Positions 29,234 to 37,593 of a stretch of 64,000 nucleotides of DNA are shown here, one piece after another (the first letter of the stretch is position 1; every line of letters begins with the position of its first letter). The stretch spans positions 1,178,001-1,242,000 of the forward strand of contig NZ_JAILXZ010000001.1 of assembly GCF_020179475.1 (NCBI RefSeq), read 5' to 3'. Below the pieces are notes generated by a model, which was not told the origin of the DNA, searched no databases, and saw only the letters and a list, made by a program, of their open reading frames with translations. Origin of the DNA: Novosphingobium huizhouense. GTDB lineage: Bacteria; Pseudomonadota; Alphaproteobacteria; Sphingomonadales; Sphingomonadaceae. A program made the translations under genes and the position numbers.

Positions 29234-29773
29234 ATGATGAAAAACCTCAAGTTTCTCATTGCTGCGGGTGGCATGGCCCTGGCTCTGTCCGGCGCCGCCG
29301 CGAACGCAGGAACGCCGCCGGCCGTGGCGGATCTGATCGGCATGCGCGGAGCCTTCATCGAGCAGGAAATGACCGGTCGCGGCTATACCTTCGTGAAGGC
29401 GTCCGGCCCGCAATACTTCTGGAACGGCGCGACGCGCAGCTGCGTCGGGGTGTCGATCTCGAACGGTCGGGTCTCGGCGATCAACGCGGTGCCGCCGGCC
29501 GCGTGCGGCCAGAGCGGCGGATCGACGCACCAGGCGCCCCACGGCAGCGCGGCGCACGGCGGCGGCCTCGGCGGCCTCGCCGGCATGAACTCGATCGCCG
29601 CGATCGACGAGATGAGCCGCCGCGGCTTCGCCGACGTCGATTCGTTCTCGTCCGGCAACACCCAGTACGGCATCTTCTTCAACCGCGCCTCGCGGGTCTG
29701 TGCGCAGCTGACGATGGCCGATGGCAAGGTCGTCGACGCCTCGGACATCCACACCCACCCGAAGTGCCGCTGA
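29234..29773 (+). CDS. Secreted protein of unknown function with an internal duplication
   Basis: A 179-residue protein. A signal peptide covers about residues 1-25 (ALSGAAANA). The mature part has two related halves (about 36-91 and 119-178). Each contains an acidic-Met-Arg-Gly helix, an aromatic-Asn-x-Ala-Thr/Ser-Arg-x-Cys segment (Cys70, Cys156), a G-R/K-V strand and a second Cys (91, 178), separated by a His/Gly-rich linker. Each pair could form a disulfide in the periplasm. An AAGGAA site precedes the ATG, and an AT-rich stretch (29120-29150) suggests its own promoter. I do not recognise the family. Confidence 0.82.
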   Translation: MMKNLKFLIAAGGMALALSGAAANAGTPPAVADLIGMRGAFIEQEMTGRGYTFVKASGPQYFWNGATRSCVGVSISNGRVSAINAVPPAACGQSGGSTHQAPHGSAAHGGGLGGLAGMNSIAAIDEMSRRGFADVDSFSSGNTQYGIFFNRASRVCAQLTMADGKVVDASDIHTHPKCR

Positions 29774-29824
29774 ACCGCTGAGCCGCTGATCGGCCGGGCG
29801 CCGCAGCTCGCTGCCGGCCGGCGA

Positions 29825-30268
29825 TCAGCCGGCGGCGAGCGTGGCGACCGCGTGGCGGGTCGCTTCGTGCAGGGCGTCGTGGCGATCGGCGCGGACAAAG
29901 CCCGCCAGCACCGCGGCGAAGCCGGCGCGGTCGGCCGCCAGGGCGGTGCGCGTCATCGCCGCGAGCGTCACCTCGTCGGGGCTCATGGCGAGGCAGCAGG
30001 GACGATTGACCATGAACGGCTCGGGCCAGGTCCGCATGATCGTGCGGACGAGGCCGTGGACCGCGCAGGCCGCCTCGACGCTGCGATAGCGACGGGCGAG
30101 ATCGGGCACCGGGTCGCGGTCGGCCCGCTCGAACAGCGCGCACAGCCGCATCGCCATGACGAGGTGCAGCGCGCCAAGCGGCAGCGCGCGGATGTCGTGC
30201 GGCCGCGCGAGCGTGGCGAGCGTGGCGATCGAGGCGGCGGACGGGGCTCGGCTGGTCTGGTCGGTCAC
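29825..30268 (-). CDS. Small protein of unknown function behind Fur-like operators
   Basis: A 147-residue, mostly helical soluble protein with a Pro-Cys-Cys motif (VNRPCCLAMSPDE near residue 90). The GTG start at 30268 has AAGGAG eight bases upstream. Two dyads of TGCGAA/TTCGCA type lie 14 and 59 bp before the start, so iron-responsive repression is likely. Similar Cys-containing small proteins of unknown function occur in sphingomonads, but I cannot name a family with certainty. Confidence 0.75.
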   Translation of the reverse strand: MTDQTSRAPSAASIATLATLARPHDIRALPLGALHLVMAMRLCALFERADRDPVPDLARRYRSVEAACAVHGLVRTIMRTWPEPFMVNRPCCLAMSPDEVTLAAMTRTALAADRAGFAAVLAGFVRADRHDALHEATRHAVATLAAG

Positions 30269-30281
30269 GCGGGCGCTCCTT

Positions 30282-30300
30282 CTTGCGAACTATTCGCAAG
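30282..30300. promoter_or_regulatory. Fur-like operator, perfect 19-bp dyad
   Basis: CTTGCGAA-CTA-TTCGCAAG has 8-bp perfect arms. It sits just before the ribosome site of the leftward gene at 30268. It matches the TGCGAATnATTCGCA type of Fur-family sites and resembles the site before the bacterioferritin-associated ferredoxin gene. Confidence 0.6.
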
Positions 30301-30326
30301 CTAGGTCGCAGCGCCCGCCAGGTCAA

Positions 30327-30341
30327 TGCGAATCGTTCGCA
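30327..30341. promoter_or_regulatory. Second Fur-like operator
   Basis: TGCGAA-TCG-TTCGCA, centred 43 bp (about four helical turns) from the first dyad. It lies 8 bp after the nadE stop codon. Confidence 0.5.
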
Positions 30342-30348
30342 AGAAGCG

Positions 30349-32016
30349 TCAGCCCGTGCGGAACCCGTGCGTGATCGGGTAGCGCCGGTCGCGCCCGAAG
30401 TTGCGCACGCCGAGTTTGACCCCGGGGGGCGCCTGGCGACGCTTGTATTCCGCCACATTGAGCAGGCGCTCGATCCGGGCCACCGTCTCCCGGTCGAACC
30501 CTTCGGCGACGATCTGGTCGACGCTCTTTTCCTGCTCGACCAGGCCGGTGAGGATCGCGTCGAGCACCGGGTAGTCGGGCAGGCTATCCGAATCCTTCTG
30601 GTCGGGGCGCAGTTCGGCGCTCGGCGGCTTGGTGATGATCCGCTTCGGCATGACCGGACCGTCCGGGCCGAGGCCGATCCTGGGCCGCGCCGTGTTGCGC
30701 CATTCGGAGATCGCGAAGACGGTGGTCTTGTAGGCGTCCTTGAGCGGATTGTAGCCGCCGTTCATGTCGCCGTAGATCGTCGCGTAGCCGACGCTCATCT
30801 CGCTCTTGTTGCCGGTCGTCACCAGCATTGGGCCGAACTTGTTCGACAAGGCCATCAGCGTCGTGCCGCGAATCCGCGACTGGAGGTTCTCTTCGGTAAG
30901 ATCGGGCTGGCGACCCTCGAACACCGGGGCGAGCATTTCGGCAAAGGCATCGACGGCGGGACCGATCGGCACCGTGTCGAGCCGCACGCCGAGCATCTGC
31001 GCGCAGGCCGCGGCGTCCTCTAGGCTCTCGCTGCTGGTGTAGCGGCTCGGCATCATCACGCACCACACCCGATCCGCTCCCAGCGCATCGACCGCGATCG
31101 CGGCGCAGATCGCCGAATCGATCCCGCCCGACAGGCCGAGCACGACGCCCGGGAAGCGGTTCTTGTCGACATAGTCGCGCAAGGCCATGACCATGGCGCA
31201 GTAGATGTCCTCGGGATGTTCGGCGAGCTCGTGGACCTCGCCCGCCGCGCAGCGCCAGCGCTGGCCGGTGCCCACCGCGACCTTGTTCCAGACGGTGTCG
31301 ACCACCGCCTCCTCCCAGTCGCGCATCTGCACCCAGACCGCGCCTTCGGGGCCGACCACGAAGCTCGCGCCGTCGAACACGATCTCGTCCTGCCCGCCGA
31401 CGCGGTTCAGGTAGATCAGCGGAATCCCGGTATCGATCGCGCGGCGCTTGGCGACGCCGTCGATGCGCAGCACGTCCTTGTCGATCTCGTAGGGGCTGCC
31501 GTTGACGCAGATGAAGATCTCGGCGCCGAGTTCGGCGAGGTGGCGGCAGACGTCGGGGTGCCAGATGTCCTCGCAGATCGGCAGGCCCAGCATCGCGCCC
31601 TTGAACAGCACCGGCTCGGGCAGGGGGCCGGGCAGGAAATGGCGCTTTTCGTCGAAGGTGCCGTAGTTGGGCAGCTCGTACTTGAAGCGCGTGGCGGCGA
31701 TGCGCCCGCCTTCGAGCAGGGCGACGCCGTTGTGCAGCGCGCCGTCGCGCACGAACACGCTGCCGACCAGCATGGCGGGGCCGCCGTCGGCGGTGACCGC
31801 GGCCATCCGCTCGAGTTCGGCCGCGGCGCGCTCGATCAGCGCGGGCTTCTGGATCAGGTCCTCGGGCGGGTAGCCGATCAGCTGCATTTCGGGGAACACG
31901 ATCAGGTCGGCATGGCGCGCCTTCTCGCGCACCGCGAGCATCGCCGCCGCGTTGGCGGCAAGGTCGCCGACGGTCTGGTTGAGCTGGGCAAGGGTGATCG
32001 TGAGTTTGTCGGCCAT
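30349..32016 (-). CDS. nadE: Glutamine-dependent NAD+ synthetase
   Basis: A 555-residue two-domain enzyme. The N-terminal nitrilase-type glutaminase (about 1-260) has the Glu (FPEMQLIGYPPEDL), Lys (KYELPNYGTFDEKR) and Cys (GLPICEDIW) triad. The C-terminal synthetase has LGLSGGIDSA (ATP loop). It converts deamido-NAD to NAD with ammonia from glutamine. It appears to stand alone. Confidence 0.96.
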   Translation of the reverse strand: MADKLTITLAQLNQTVGDLAANAAAMLAVREKARHADLIVFPEMQLIGYPPEDLIQKPALIERAAAELERMAAVTADGGPAMLVGSVFVRDGALHNGVALLEGGRIAATRFKYELPNYGTFDEKRHFLPGPLPEPVLFKGAMLGLPICEDIWHPDVCRHLAELGAEIFICVNGSPYEIDKDVLRIDGVAKRRAIDTGIPLIYLNRVGGQDEIVFDGASFVVGPEGAVWVQMRDWEEAVVDTVWNKVAVGTGQRWRCAAGEVHELAEHPEDIYCAMVMALRDYVDKNRFPGVVLGLSGGIDSAICAAIAVDALGADRVWCVMMPSRYTSSESLEDAAACAQMLGVRLDTVPIGPAVDAFAEMLAPVFEGRQPDLTEENLQSRIRGTTLMALSNKFGPMLVTTGNKSEMSVGYATIYGDMNGGYNPLKDAYKTTVFAISEWRNTARPRIGLGPDGPVMPKRIITKPPSAELRPDQKDSDSLPDYPVLDAILTGLVEQEKSVDQIVAEGFDRETVARIERLLNVAEYKRRQAPPGVKLGVRNFGRDRRYPITHGFRTG

Positions 32017-32147
32017 GTCCGGTTCCTAGGGGGCAACGGTTCATGCGTGCAAGAGTTGCGGGTAAACGGCGGTGAATCGTTGCAAAGCTGTCATCTTGGG
32101 CTAAGGGCGCGCGAACGGGATCACACCAGGGACTCGAGGTAACCGCC

Positions 32148-33083
32148 ATGAAGATCATGTCCGGCAACGGCAACCTGCCGCTTGCGCGCGCCGTCGCGGC
32201 GTATCTCGAGCTGCCGCTGACCGACGCGGCGGTGCGCCGCTTCGCCGACGAGGAAGTCTTCGTCGAGATCCACGAGAACGTCCGCGGCGAGGACGTGTTC
32301 GTGATCCAGTCGACCAGCTACCCGGCGAACGACAACCTGATGGAACTCCTGATCTGCATCGATGCGCTGCGCCGCGCCTCGGCCAAGCGGATCACCGCGG
32401 TCGTCCCCTACTTCGGCTATGCCCGCCAGGACCGCAAGCCGGGGCCGCGCACGCCGATCTCGGCCAAGCTCGTCGCCAACCTGATCACCACCGCAGGCGC
32501 CGACCGCGTGCTCGCGGTCGATCTCCACGCCGGGCAGATCCAGGGCTTCTTCGACATCCCGACCGACAACCTGTTCGCCGCGCCGGTCATGGCCGCGGAC
32601 ATCCAGACCCGCTACGGCGGGGAGAAGCTGATGGTCGTCTCGCCCGACGTCGGCGGCGTGGTCCGCGCCCGGGCGCTGGCCAAGCGGCTCGACAACGCGC
32701 CGCTCGCCATCGTCGACAAGCGCCGCGACAAGCCCGGCCAGTCCGAAGTCATGAACATCATCGGCGACGTGAAGGGCCGGATGTGCGTGCTGATCGACGA
32801 CATCATCGATTCGGGCGGCACGCTGTGCAACGCGGCGCAGGCGCTGATGGATGCCGGCGCCTCGGGCGTCGCCGCCTACATCACCCACGGCGTGCTGTCG
32901 GGCGCAGCGGTTTCGCGCGTCGGCAACTCGGCGCTCAAGGAACTGGTGATCACCGACACGATCCTCGCGACCGACGCCGCGCGCGAGTGCGACCGCATCC
33001 GCGTGCTGACCATCGCGCCGTTGATCGGCGAGGCGATTCGCCGCATCGCCGACGAAAGCTCGGTCTCCAGCCTGTTCGATTGA
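32148..33083 (+). CDS. prs: Ribose-phosphate pyrophosphokinase
   Basis: A 311-residue PRPP synthase. It has the flexible-loop segment [20 protein letters not shown], the ribose-phosphate motif [15 protein letters not shown] and [15 protein letters not shown]. It supplies PRPP for nucleotides, histidine and NAD. The C-terminus ends SSVSSLFD. It is divergent from nadE. Confidence 0.96.
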   Translation: MKIMSGNGNLPLARAVAAYLELPLTDAAVRRFADEEVFVEIHENVRGEDVFVIQSTSYPANDNLMELLICIDALRRASAKRITAVVPYFGYARQDRKPGPRTPISAKLVANLITTAGADRVLAVDLHAGQIQGFFDIPTDNLFAAPVMAADIQTRYGGEKLMVVSPDVGGVVRARALAKRLDNAPLAIVDKRRDKPGQSEVMNIIGDVKGRMCVLIDDIIDSGGTLCNAAQALMDAGASGVAAYITHGVLSGAAVSRVGNSALKELVITDTILATDAARECDRIRVLTIAPLIGEAIRRIADESSVSSLFD

Positions 33084-33297
33084 GGCCCCGTTTCCCCGCT
33101 CGCGAGCGAGGGGGGTTGACGGGGTTGACACTGTCCTGAGAAAAAATTCCAGGCCCCCTCCGGGCCGGCGCGCAGGCGTCCGGCGGCGCCCGCCCGCCAA
33201 GAGCAAGATGTTGGAACGACTGGCTTTGTCCGCGCTCATTGCGCCGGCATAGCGCAGGACCCGGCCTGTAGGACAGCGCCAGCCTGTCCAACAGCGG

Positions 33298-34071
33298 TCA
33301 GGGCGCGGTGAGGGCCTGCCAGGTCCGGTCGCCGACCGCACCGTCGGGGGTGAGGCCGTGGCTGCCCTGGAAGGCCATCACCGCCTGAAGCGTGCCCTGC
33401 CCGAACATCCCGTCGACCTTCAGCCCGGCGCCGCCGAGCCGGTTCAGCGCCGCCTGGAGCTTCTCCACCTCGGGCCCGCGATCGCCCAGCGTCAGCAGAT
33501 GCGGCAGCTGCGCCGCGATCTGCGGGCTGGCGAACAGGCCCTCGCCGGCCCAGCGCCGGACGAGCTGGTCGCTGCATTCGAAATGCATTCCGTCCTCGGT
33601 GCCGAAGGCCGCGCCCCAGAACCAGCCGAAGCGATTGAAGATCGGGGCGATCAGCGTCAGCCCGTACTGCACCAGGCCATCGCCGCGCGTATCGAGCACG
33701 CCGTCGAGGTTGAGGTCGATCGCGCAACCCCAGCTGTGGTTGCTTACCGACGTGAACGAGTTGCGGACGTTGCGCGCGCACAGCATGCCCGCGGTGCCCA
33801 GCGCCGCATGGACCTGCGGCTGTTCGTCGCGCACGGCCGCCAGCACCTGCTTCAGGCTTTCCACCGCGGGCGCGAGGCCGGTGACCTTGAACGGCCCGAC
33901 GTCGCTGGAGACGACCAGCCGCTTGAGCACCGGGTTGGTGACGGGCTGGCAGGACTGGCTGTAGTTGGTCCGGGGCGATCCCAGCAGGCTCAACATCGTT
34001 GCCTGTCGCGCAGCGGAAAGATTGGGGTTGATGCCGGAGGGAATCGCAACGAGGGAAGTCATGCTGGTCAT
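33298..34071 (-). CDS. M15-type peptidase with C-terminal peptidoglycan-binding domain
   Basis: A 257-residue protein. The central part has the D-Ala-D-Ala peptidase zinc motif: SNHSWGCAIDLN (HxxxxxxD) near residue 110 and GMHFEC near 160. The C-terminal 60 residues form a PG_binding_1 domain (LGDRGPEVEKLQAALNRLG, VDGMFGQGTLQAVMAFQ). No signal peptide is visible, unlike housekeeping VanY/DacB enzymes, which recalls phage endolysins or toxins. No phage genes lie nearby. The upstream 34085-34205 region is unusually AT-rich for this window. Confidence 0.82.
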   Translation of the reverse strand: MTSMTSLVAIPSGINPNLSAARQATMLSLLGSPRTNYSQSCQPVTNPVLKRLVVSSDVGPFKVTGLAPAVESLKQVLAAVRDEQPQVHAALGTAGMLCARNVRNSFTSVSNHSWGCAIDLNLDGVLDTRGDGLVQYGLTLIAPIFNRFGWFWGAAFGTEDGMHFECSDQLVRRWAGEGLFASPQIAAQLPHLLTLGDRGPEVEKLQAALNRLGGAGLKVDGMFGQGTLQAVMAFQGSHGLTPDGAVGDRTWQALTAP

Positions 34072-34313
34072 GTCGTCGTCCGATCAAAGCATGGAAATCT
34101 CGAATCGACGCAAAGTATATGCCGGCGAATACTCCCCGTATACGAGATTCTCTATTTTAAGACTTGCGCGTGATTATCTGAATGGATTCGAGTTGATTTT
34201 CAGGAGCCTGGCGTCACGACGTTGATCGCGGGCAATGCGGGGCGCCGCAGCGGGTGGGCAGCAGAAGGCCGGCAGCGGGGGGGCGGGCAGGATCGAGGCG
34301 GGCCGCGCCCGTG

Positions 34314-35282
34314 CTATTGCCAAGGGCGGATGCCGCCGGGCGCGATGCGTTCGATCGTTTCGAGCCGGCGCGCCTGGCGCGTTTCGAGCGCTGCGGTCAT
34401 CAGCGGCTGGGGGCGGGCCATGAACTGGCGCGGGCTCATCCCGAACAGCGCGGTGAATTCCCGGATCAGGTGGCTCTGGTCGTAGTAGCGCAGCACCAGC
34501 GCATCGGCCTCGTCGCGATCGGCGACGCCGCGCAGGTGGCTCGCCATGTCGAGCGCGCGGGCGCGGCGCAGCACCTGCTTGGGCGGGATGCCGAAGTCGC
34601 GGCGCACGATGCGTTCGAGCCGGCGCTGCTCCACCCCCATGTCGGCGGCGAGCGCGCCCACCGTGGCGTTGGGATCGGTGAACGCCGCCGCTTCGAAGCG
34701 CGCCGAGACCGGATCGGGTTCGGGCGGGCGGCGCTGGAGCAGGATCGCGCGCAGTTCCTGCTCCATCGCGAGCACGATCTGTTCGGGGCTGCCGGCAAGG
34801 TCGCCGAGCGCGAGCCAGCGTTTCGCCGAGAAACCGAGCGCTTCGATCTCGACCAGCCGGTCGAGGTGGTCGGCGATCGCGCCGAGGCCGAGCGGAACGA
34901 AGCAGCCGGGGCGGAAGGCGACGCCGATGCTGGTGAAGCTGCCGGTGACGCTGATCGGCATGCGCCGGGTGTTGGGGCCGAGGAATACCGCCGCGCGCCC
35001 CAGCTGGCGGGGCCCGTCGAGCGTCTGCGCGGTCCACGCGCCGCTCAGCTGGACCCGCAGGAAGGCGGTATCGCAGAACAGCCCGCAATCGAGGTGGTAG
35101 TCGTCGGGCGCGCGCACGTCGGTCACGTAGAGCCGCGCGATCCACGGCGCGAGATCGGGCGTCGGCGCGCGGTTGTAGGACAGCGGCTGGCCGTCGCGGG
35201 TGGCGTGTCCGTTCGCCGCCAGCGCCCGGTCGAAAGCAGGCTGCGCCTGTTCGTTCATCATGCTCCCCGTTCTCGTTGCCAT
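34314..35282 (-). CDS. AraC-family transcriptional regulator
   Basis: About 315-322 residues. The C-terminal AraC/XylS double helix-turn-helix is seen as NATVGALAADMGVEQRRLERIVRRDFG and SHLIREFTALFGMSPRQFM. The N-terminal half is a sensor domain without clear ligand clues. Start is at 35282 or at an ATG pair at 35261/35258 preceded by GGGGAG. It is divergent from the hisN-like gene, with a CRP-like dyad between. Confidence 0.88.
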   Translation of the reverse strand: MATRTGSMMNEQAQPAFDRALAANGHATRDGQPLSYNRAPTPDLAPWIARLYVTDVRAPDDYHLDCGLFCDTAFLRVQLSGAWTAQTLDGPRQLGRAAVFLGPNTRRMPISVTGSFTSIGVAFRPGCFVPLGLGAIADHLDRLVEIEALGFSAKRWLALGDLAGSPEQIVLAMEQELRAILLQRRPPEPDPVSARFEAAAFTDPNATVGALAADMGVEQRRLERIVRRDFGIPPKQVLRRARALDMASHLRGVADRDEADALVLRYYDQSHLIREFTALFGMSPRQFMARPQPLMTAALETRQARRLETIERIAPGGIRPWQ

Positions 35283-35316
35283 GCAAGGACGTTAGTCGGG
35301 TTCACCTCCTGTTAAC

Positions 35317-35332
35317 CGTGATCTTCGTCACG
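35317..35332. promoter_or_regulatory. CRP/FNR-like site between AraC and phosphatase genes
   Basis: CGTGA-TCTTCG-TCACG keeps the GTGA-N6-TCAC core of CRP-family sites. It lies 35 bp before the AraC start and 158 bp before the phosphatase start. Confidence 0.4.
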
Positions 35333-35489
35333 CTCTGGCAAAAATATCCATACGCGCGAAATGCGCCGCCGTCCAAGTGCCATGAACGCCTCGCCCGGTT
35401 GCAAAGTGTTGCCGCAGGCGCGGTGCGCCTCCTCGCGTGGCGCGGCGTGGCGCTTGACCGGGCGCGGGCGGCAGGGGCATGCAGGCGGC

Positions 35490-36269
35490 ATGAACCTCGA
35501 CGACGATATCGCGCTCGCGCTGCGCCTTGCCGATGCGGCGGGCGCGGCCATTCGCCCGCACTTCCGCAGCGTGGCCGCCGAGCGCAAGGGCGACGCGACG
35601 CCGGTGACGCTCGCCGACCGCGCCGCGGAAGAGGCGATGCGCCGCCTGCTCACCGCCGAGCGGCCGCAGGACACGGTGATCGGCGAGGAGTTCGGCGCGA
35701 CCGCCGGGCGATCAAACCGCAGCTGGGTGCTCGACCCGATCGACGGCACCGCCGGCTTCCTGGCCGGCCGCGCGCTGTTCGGCACGCTGATCGCGCTGGT
35801 GGTCGAGGGCTTCCCGGTGCTCGGCGTGATCGACCAGCCGATCAGCGGCGAGCGCTGGGTCGGCGCGATGGGGCGCGCGACCACGCTCAACGGGCGCGAG
35901 GTGCGCACGCGCGCCTGCCGCGAACTCGCCGAGGCGACGCTGGCGACGACCGGCCCGCACTATTTCGACGACCACCAGGGCCAGCACTTCATGGCGCTGG
36001 CGGCCAGGACCGACCACAAGCGCATGGTCATGGGCGGCGACTGCTACAACTATGCCATGCTCGCGACGGGGCAGCTCGACCTCGTCTGCGAGGCGAACCT
36101 CAAGCTGCACGACTGGGCGGCGCTGGTGCCGGTGGTCGAAGGCGCGGGCGGGGTCATGGCCGACTGGAACGGCGAGCCGCTGCACGCGGGCTCGGACGGG
36201 CACGTGCTCGCGCTCGGCGATCCGGCGCGGCTGGAGGACGTGGTCGAGGCGCTTGCCTGCGGGCACTGA
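35490..36269 (+). CDS. hisN: Inositol monophosphatase-family enzyme, histidinol-phosphatase type
   Basis: A 259-residue metal-dependent phosphatase. Motifs: VIGEEFGAT, WVLDPIDGTAGFLAGRALFGTLIAL and KLHDWAALVPVVEGAGGVM. The sequence near GRALFGTL resembles HisN histidinol-phosphatases, but inositol monophosphatase activity cannot be excluded. A histidinol-phosphate aminotransferase gene lies at 56871. The ATG at 35490 gives the family's usual length. Confidence 0.85.
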   Translation: MNLDDDIALALRLADAAGAAIRPHFRSVAAERKGDATPVTLADRAAEEAMRRLLTAERPQDTVIGEEFGATAGRSNRSWVLDPIDGTAGFLAGRALFGTLIALVVEGFPVLGVIDQPISGERWVGAMGRATTLNGREVRTRACRELAEATLATTGPHYFDDHQGQHFMALAARTDHKRMVMGGDCYNYAMLATGQLDLVCEANLKLHDWAALVPVVEGAGGVMADWNGEPLHAGSDGHVLALGDPARLEDVVEALACGH

Positions 36270-36279
36270 GGGCAGGGCT

Positions 36280-36738
36280 GTGCGGGCACGGCTGTTCTTC
36301 TTCTATGGCACGCTGACCCACGAACACGACAACCTGGCGAGCGCGGCGGCGAGGCGGCGGATGACGCACTTGGCAAAAGGAGCGGTGCGCGGTTCGCTGT
36401 TTGTCGTGATGCACCACGAGGGCTGCTACCCCGTTCTCGATCGGCGCGGGCGTGGCTGGGTGCAGGGATGGCTCTATGCCGCAAAGCGCGGGTTCGACCG
36501 GCGCATGCTGGCTCGGCTCGACCGGTACGAGGAGGCCGACCGGGCTTGGCCCGAATATCGCCGGCAAGCCGTGCTGGTGCGGGTCGGTGGGCGGCGCGTG
36601 CTGGCCGAGGCCTATGTCCATGCGCGAACAGTGCATGCGGGGATGAAACGGGTGGCGTCGGGAGACTTTGCGGCGTTCGCGAGGCGAGGCAGGGCACGAG
36701 TCTATGGTGCGGGCACCGCAAAGCAGGGAATGCGTTGA
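36280..36738 (+). CDS. Gamma-glutamylcyclotransferase-like (AIG2 fold) protein
   Basis: A 152-residue protein starting with GTG (GAGGG eight bases upstream). The signature FFFYGTLTHE near residue 5 is the YGSL-type motif of the gamma-glutamylcyclotransferase fold. The family cleaves gamma-glutamyl amines or amino acids to 5-oxoproline. It lies 10 bp after the phosphatase and 7 bp before an SDR gene, probably one operon. Confidence 0.82.
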   Translation: MRARLFFFYGTLTHEHDNLASAAARRRMTHLAKGAVRGSLFVVMHHEGCYPVLDRRGRGWVQGWLYAAKRGFDRRMLARLDRYEEADRAWPEYRRQAVLVRVGGRRVLAEAYVHARTVHAGMKRVASGDFAAFARRGRARVYGAGTAKQGMR

Positions 36739-36745
36739 AGCGGCC

Positions 36746-37525
36746 ATGACCGAAACCAGCGCCAGCCCCGATACCCGCCGCGTGATTGTCGTGACCGGGG
36801 CCGCTTCCGGAATAGGGCGCGGCACCGTGCTGCACTTTGCCGGACTCGGCTGGCGGGTGGTGGGGCTCGACCGCGATGCGGCGGGGCTCGCCGAACTCGC
36901 CGCGCTGCTGCCGCGCGCCGATGCGCTGATGGTCACCTGCGACGTCGGGCGCGAGGCGCAAGTGCGGCGGGCCTTTGCGAAGGTCGCGCGCTGGGCCGAC
37001 GGCATCGACTGCCTCGTCAACAATGCCGGGATCGCCGATCCCTATTGCGGGCCGCTCGAAACCCTCGCGCTCGCCGACTGGCAGCGCTGGATCGACGCCA
37101 GCCTGACCGCTGCGTTCCTGTGCAGCCGCGCGGCGCTGGCGCTGCTGCGCACGCGCGAAGGCGCCTCGATCGTGAACATCGCCTCGACCCGCGCGCTGCA
37201 GTCCGAGCCCGAGAGCTTCGCCTATGCCGCGGCCAAGGGCGGGCTGTGCTCGCTGACCCATGCCATGGCGATTAGCCTGGGGCCGCAGGTGAGGGTCAAC
37301 GCGGTACTTCCCGGCTGGATCGAGACGGGGCCGTGGCAGCCCGCGGCGCGGCGGAGCGAGCCTGCGCACAGCGTGGCGGACAAGGCGCAGCATCCGGTCG
37401 GACGCGTGGGCGAGGTGCGCGACATCGCCGAGGCGATCGCCTGGCTCGCCGATGCGGGCTTCGTCACCGGCCAGCAGATCGTCGTCGACGGCGGGATGAC
37501 CCGCAGGATGATCTACGCCGAATAG
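36746..37525 (+). CDS. Short-chain dehydrogenase/reductase
   Basis: A 259-residue SDR. The cofactor loop is TGAASGIGRG, followed by CLVNNAGIAD, the catalytic YAAAK, and the C-terminal GQQIVVDGGM. It oxidises or reduces an alcohol/ketone with NAD(P)H. Third in the phosphatase-cyclotransferase-SDR run. The substrate is unknown. Confidence 0.9.
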   Translation: MTETSASPDTRRVIVVTGAASGIGRGTVLHFAGLGWRVVGLDRDAAGLAELAALLPRADALMVTCDVGREAQVRRAFAKVARWADGIDCLVNNAGIADPYCGPLETLALADWQRWIDASLTAAFLCSRAALALLRTREGASIVNIASTRALQSEPESFAYAAAKGGLCSLTHAMAISLGPQVRVNAVLPGWIETGPWQPAARRSEPAHSVADKAQHPVGRVGEVRDIAEAIAWLADAGFVTGQQIVVDGGMTRRMIYAE

Positions 37526-37593
37526 CGCACGGCCCTTGCCGCGGGGCCTGCGCGCGTGCAACCTGTTGAACAACGATGCAACAGGGGTGCGCG

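Noticed and set aside
33094..33113. Hairpin around GCTCGCGAGC after prs
   Set aside because: The stem is short and no T-tract follows on either strand, so it is not supported as a terminator.
34091..34225. 44-codon rightward frame in the AT-rich patch upstream of the M15 peptidase
   Set aside because: No ribosome site, no recognisable feature, and it overlaps the likely promoter region of the leftward gene.
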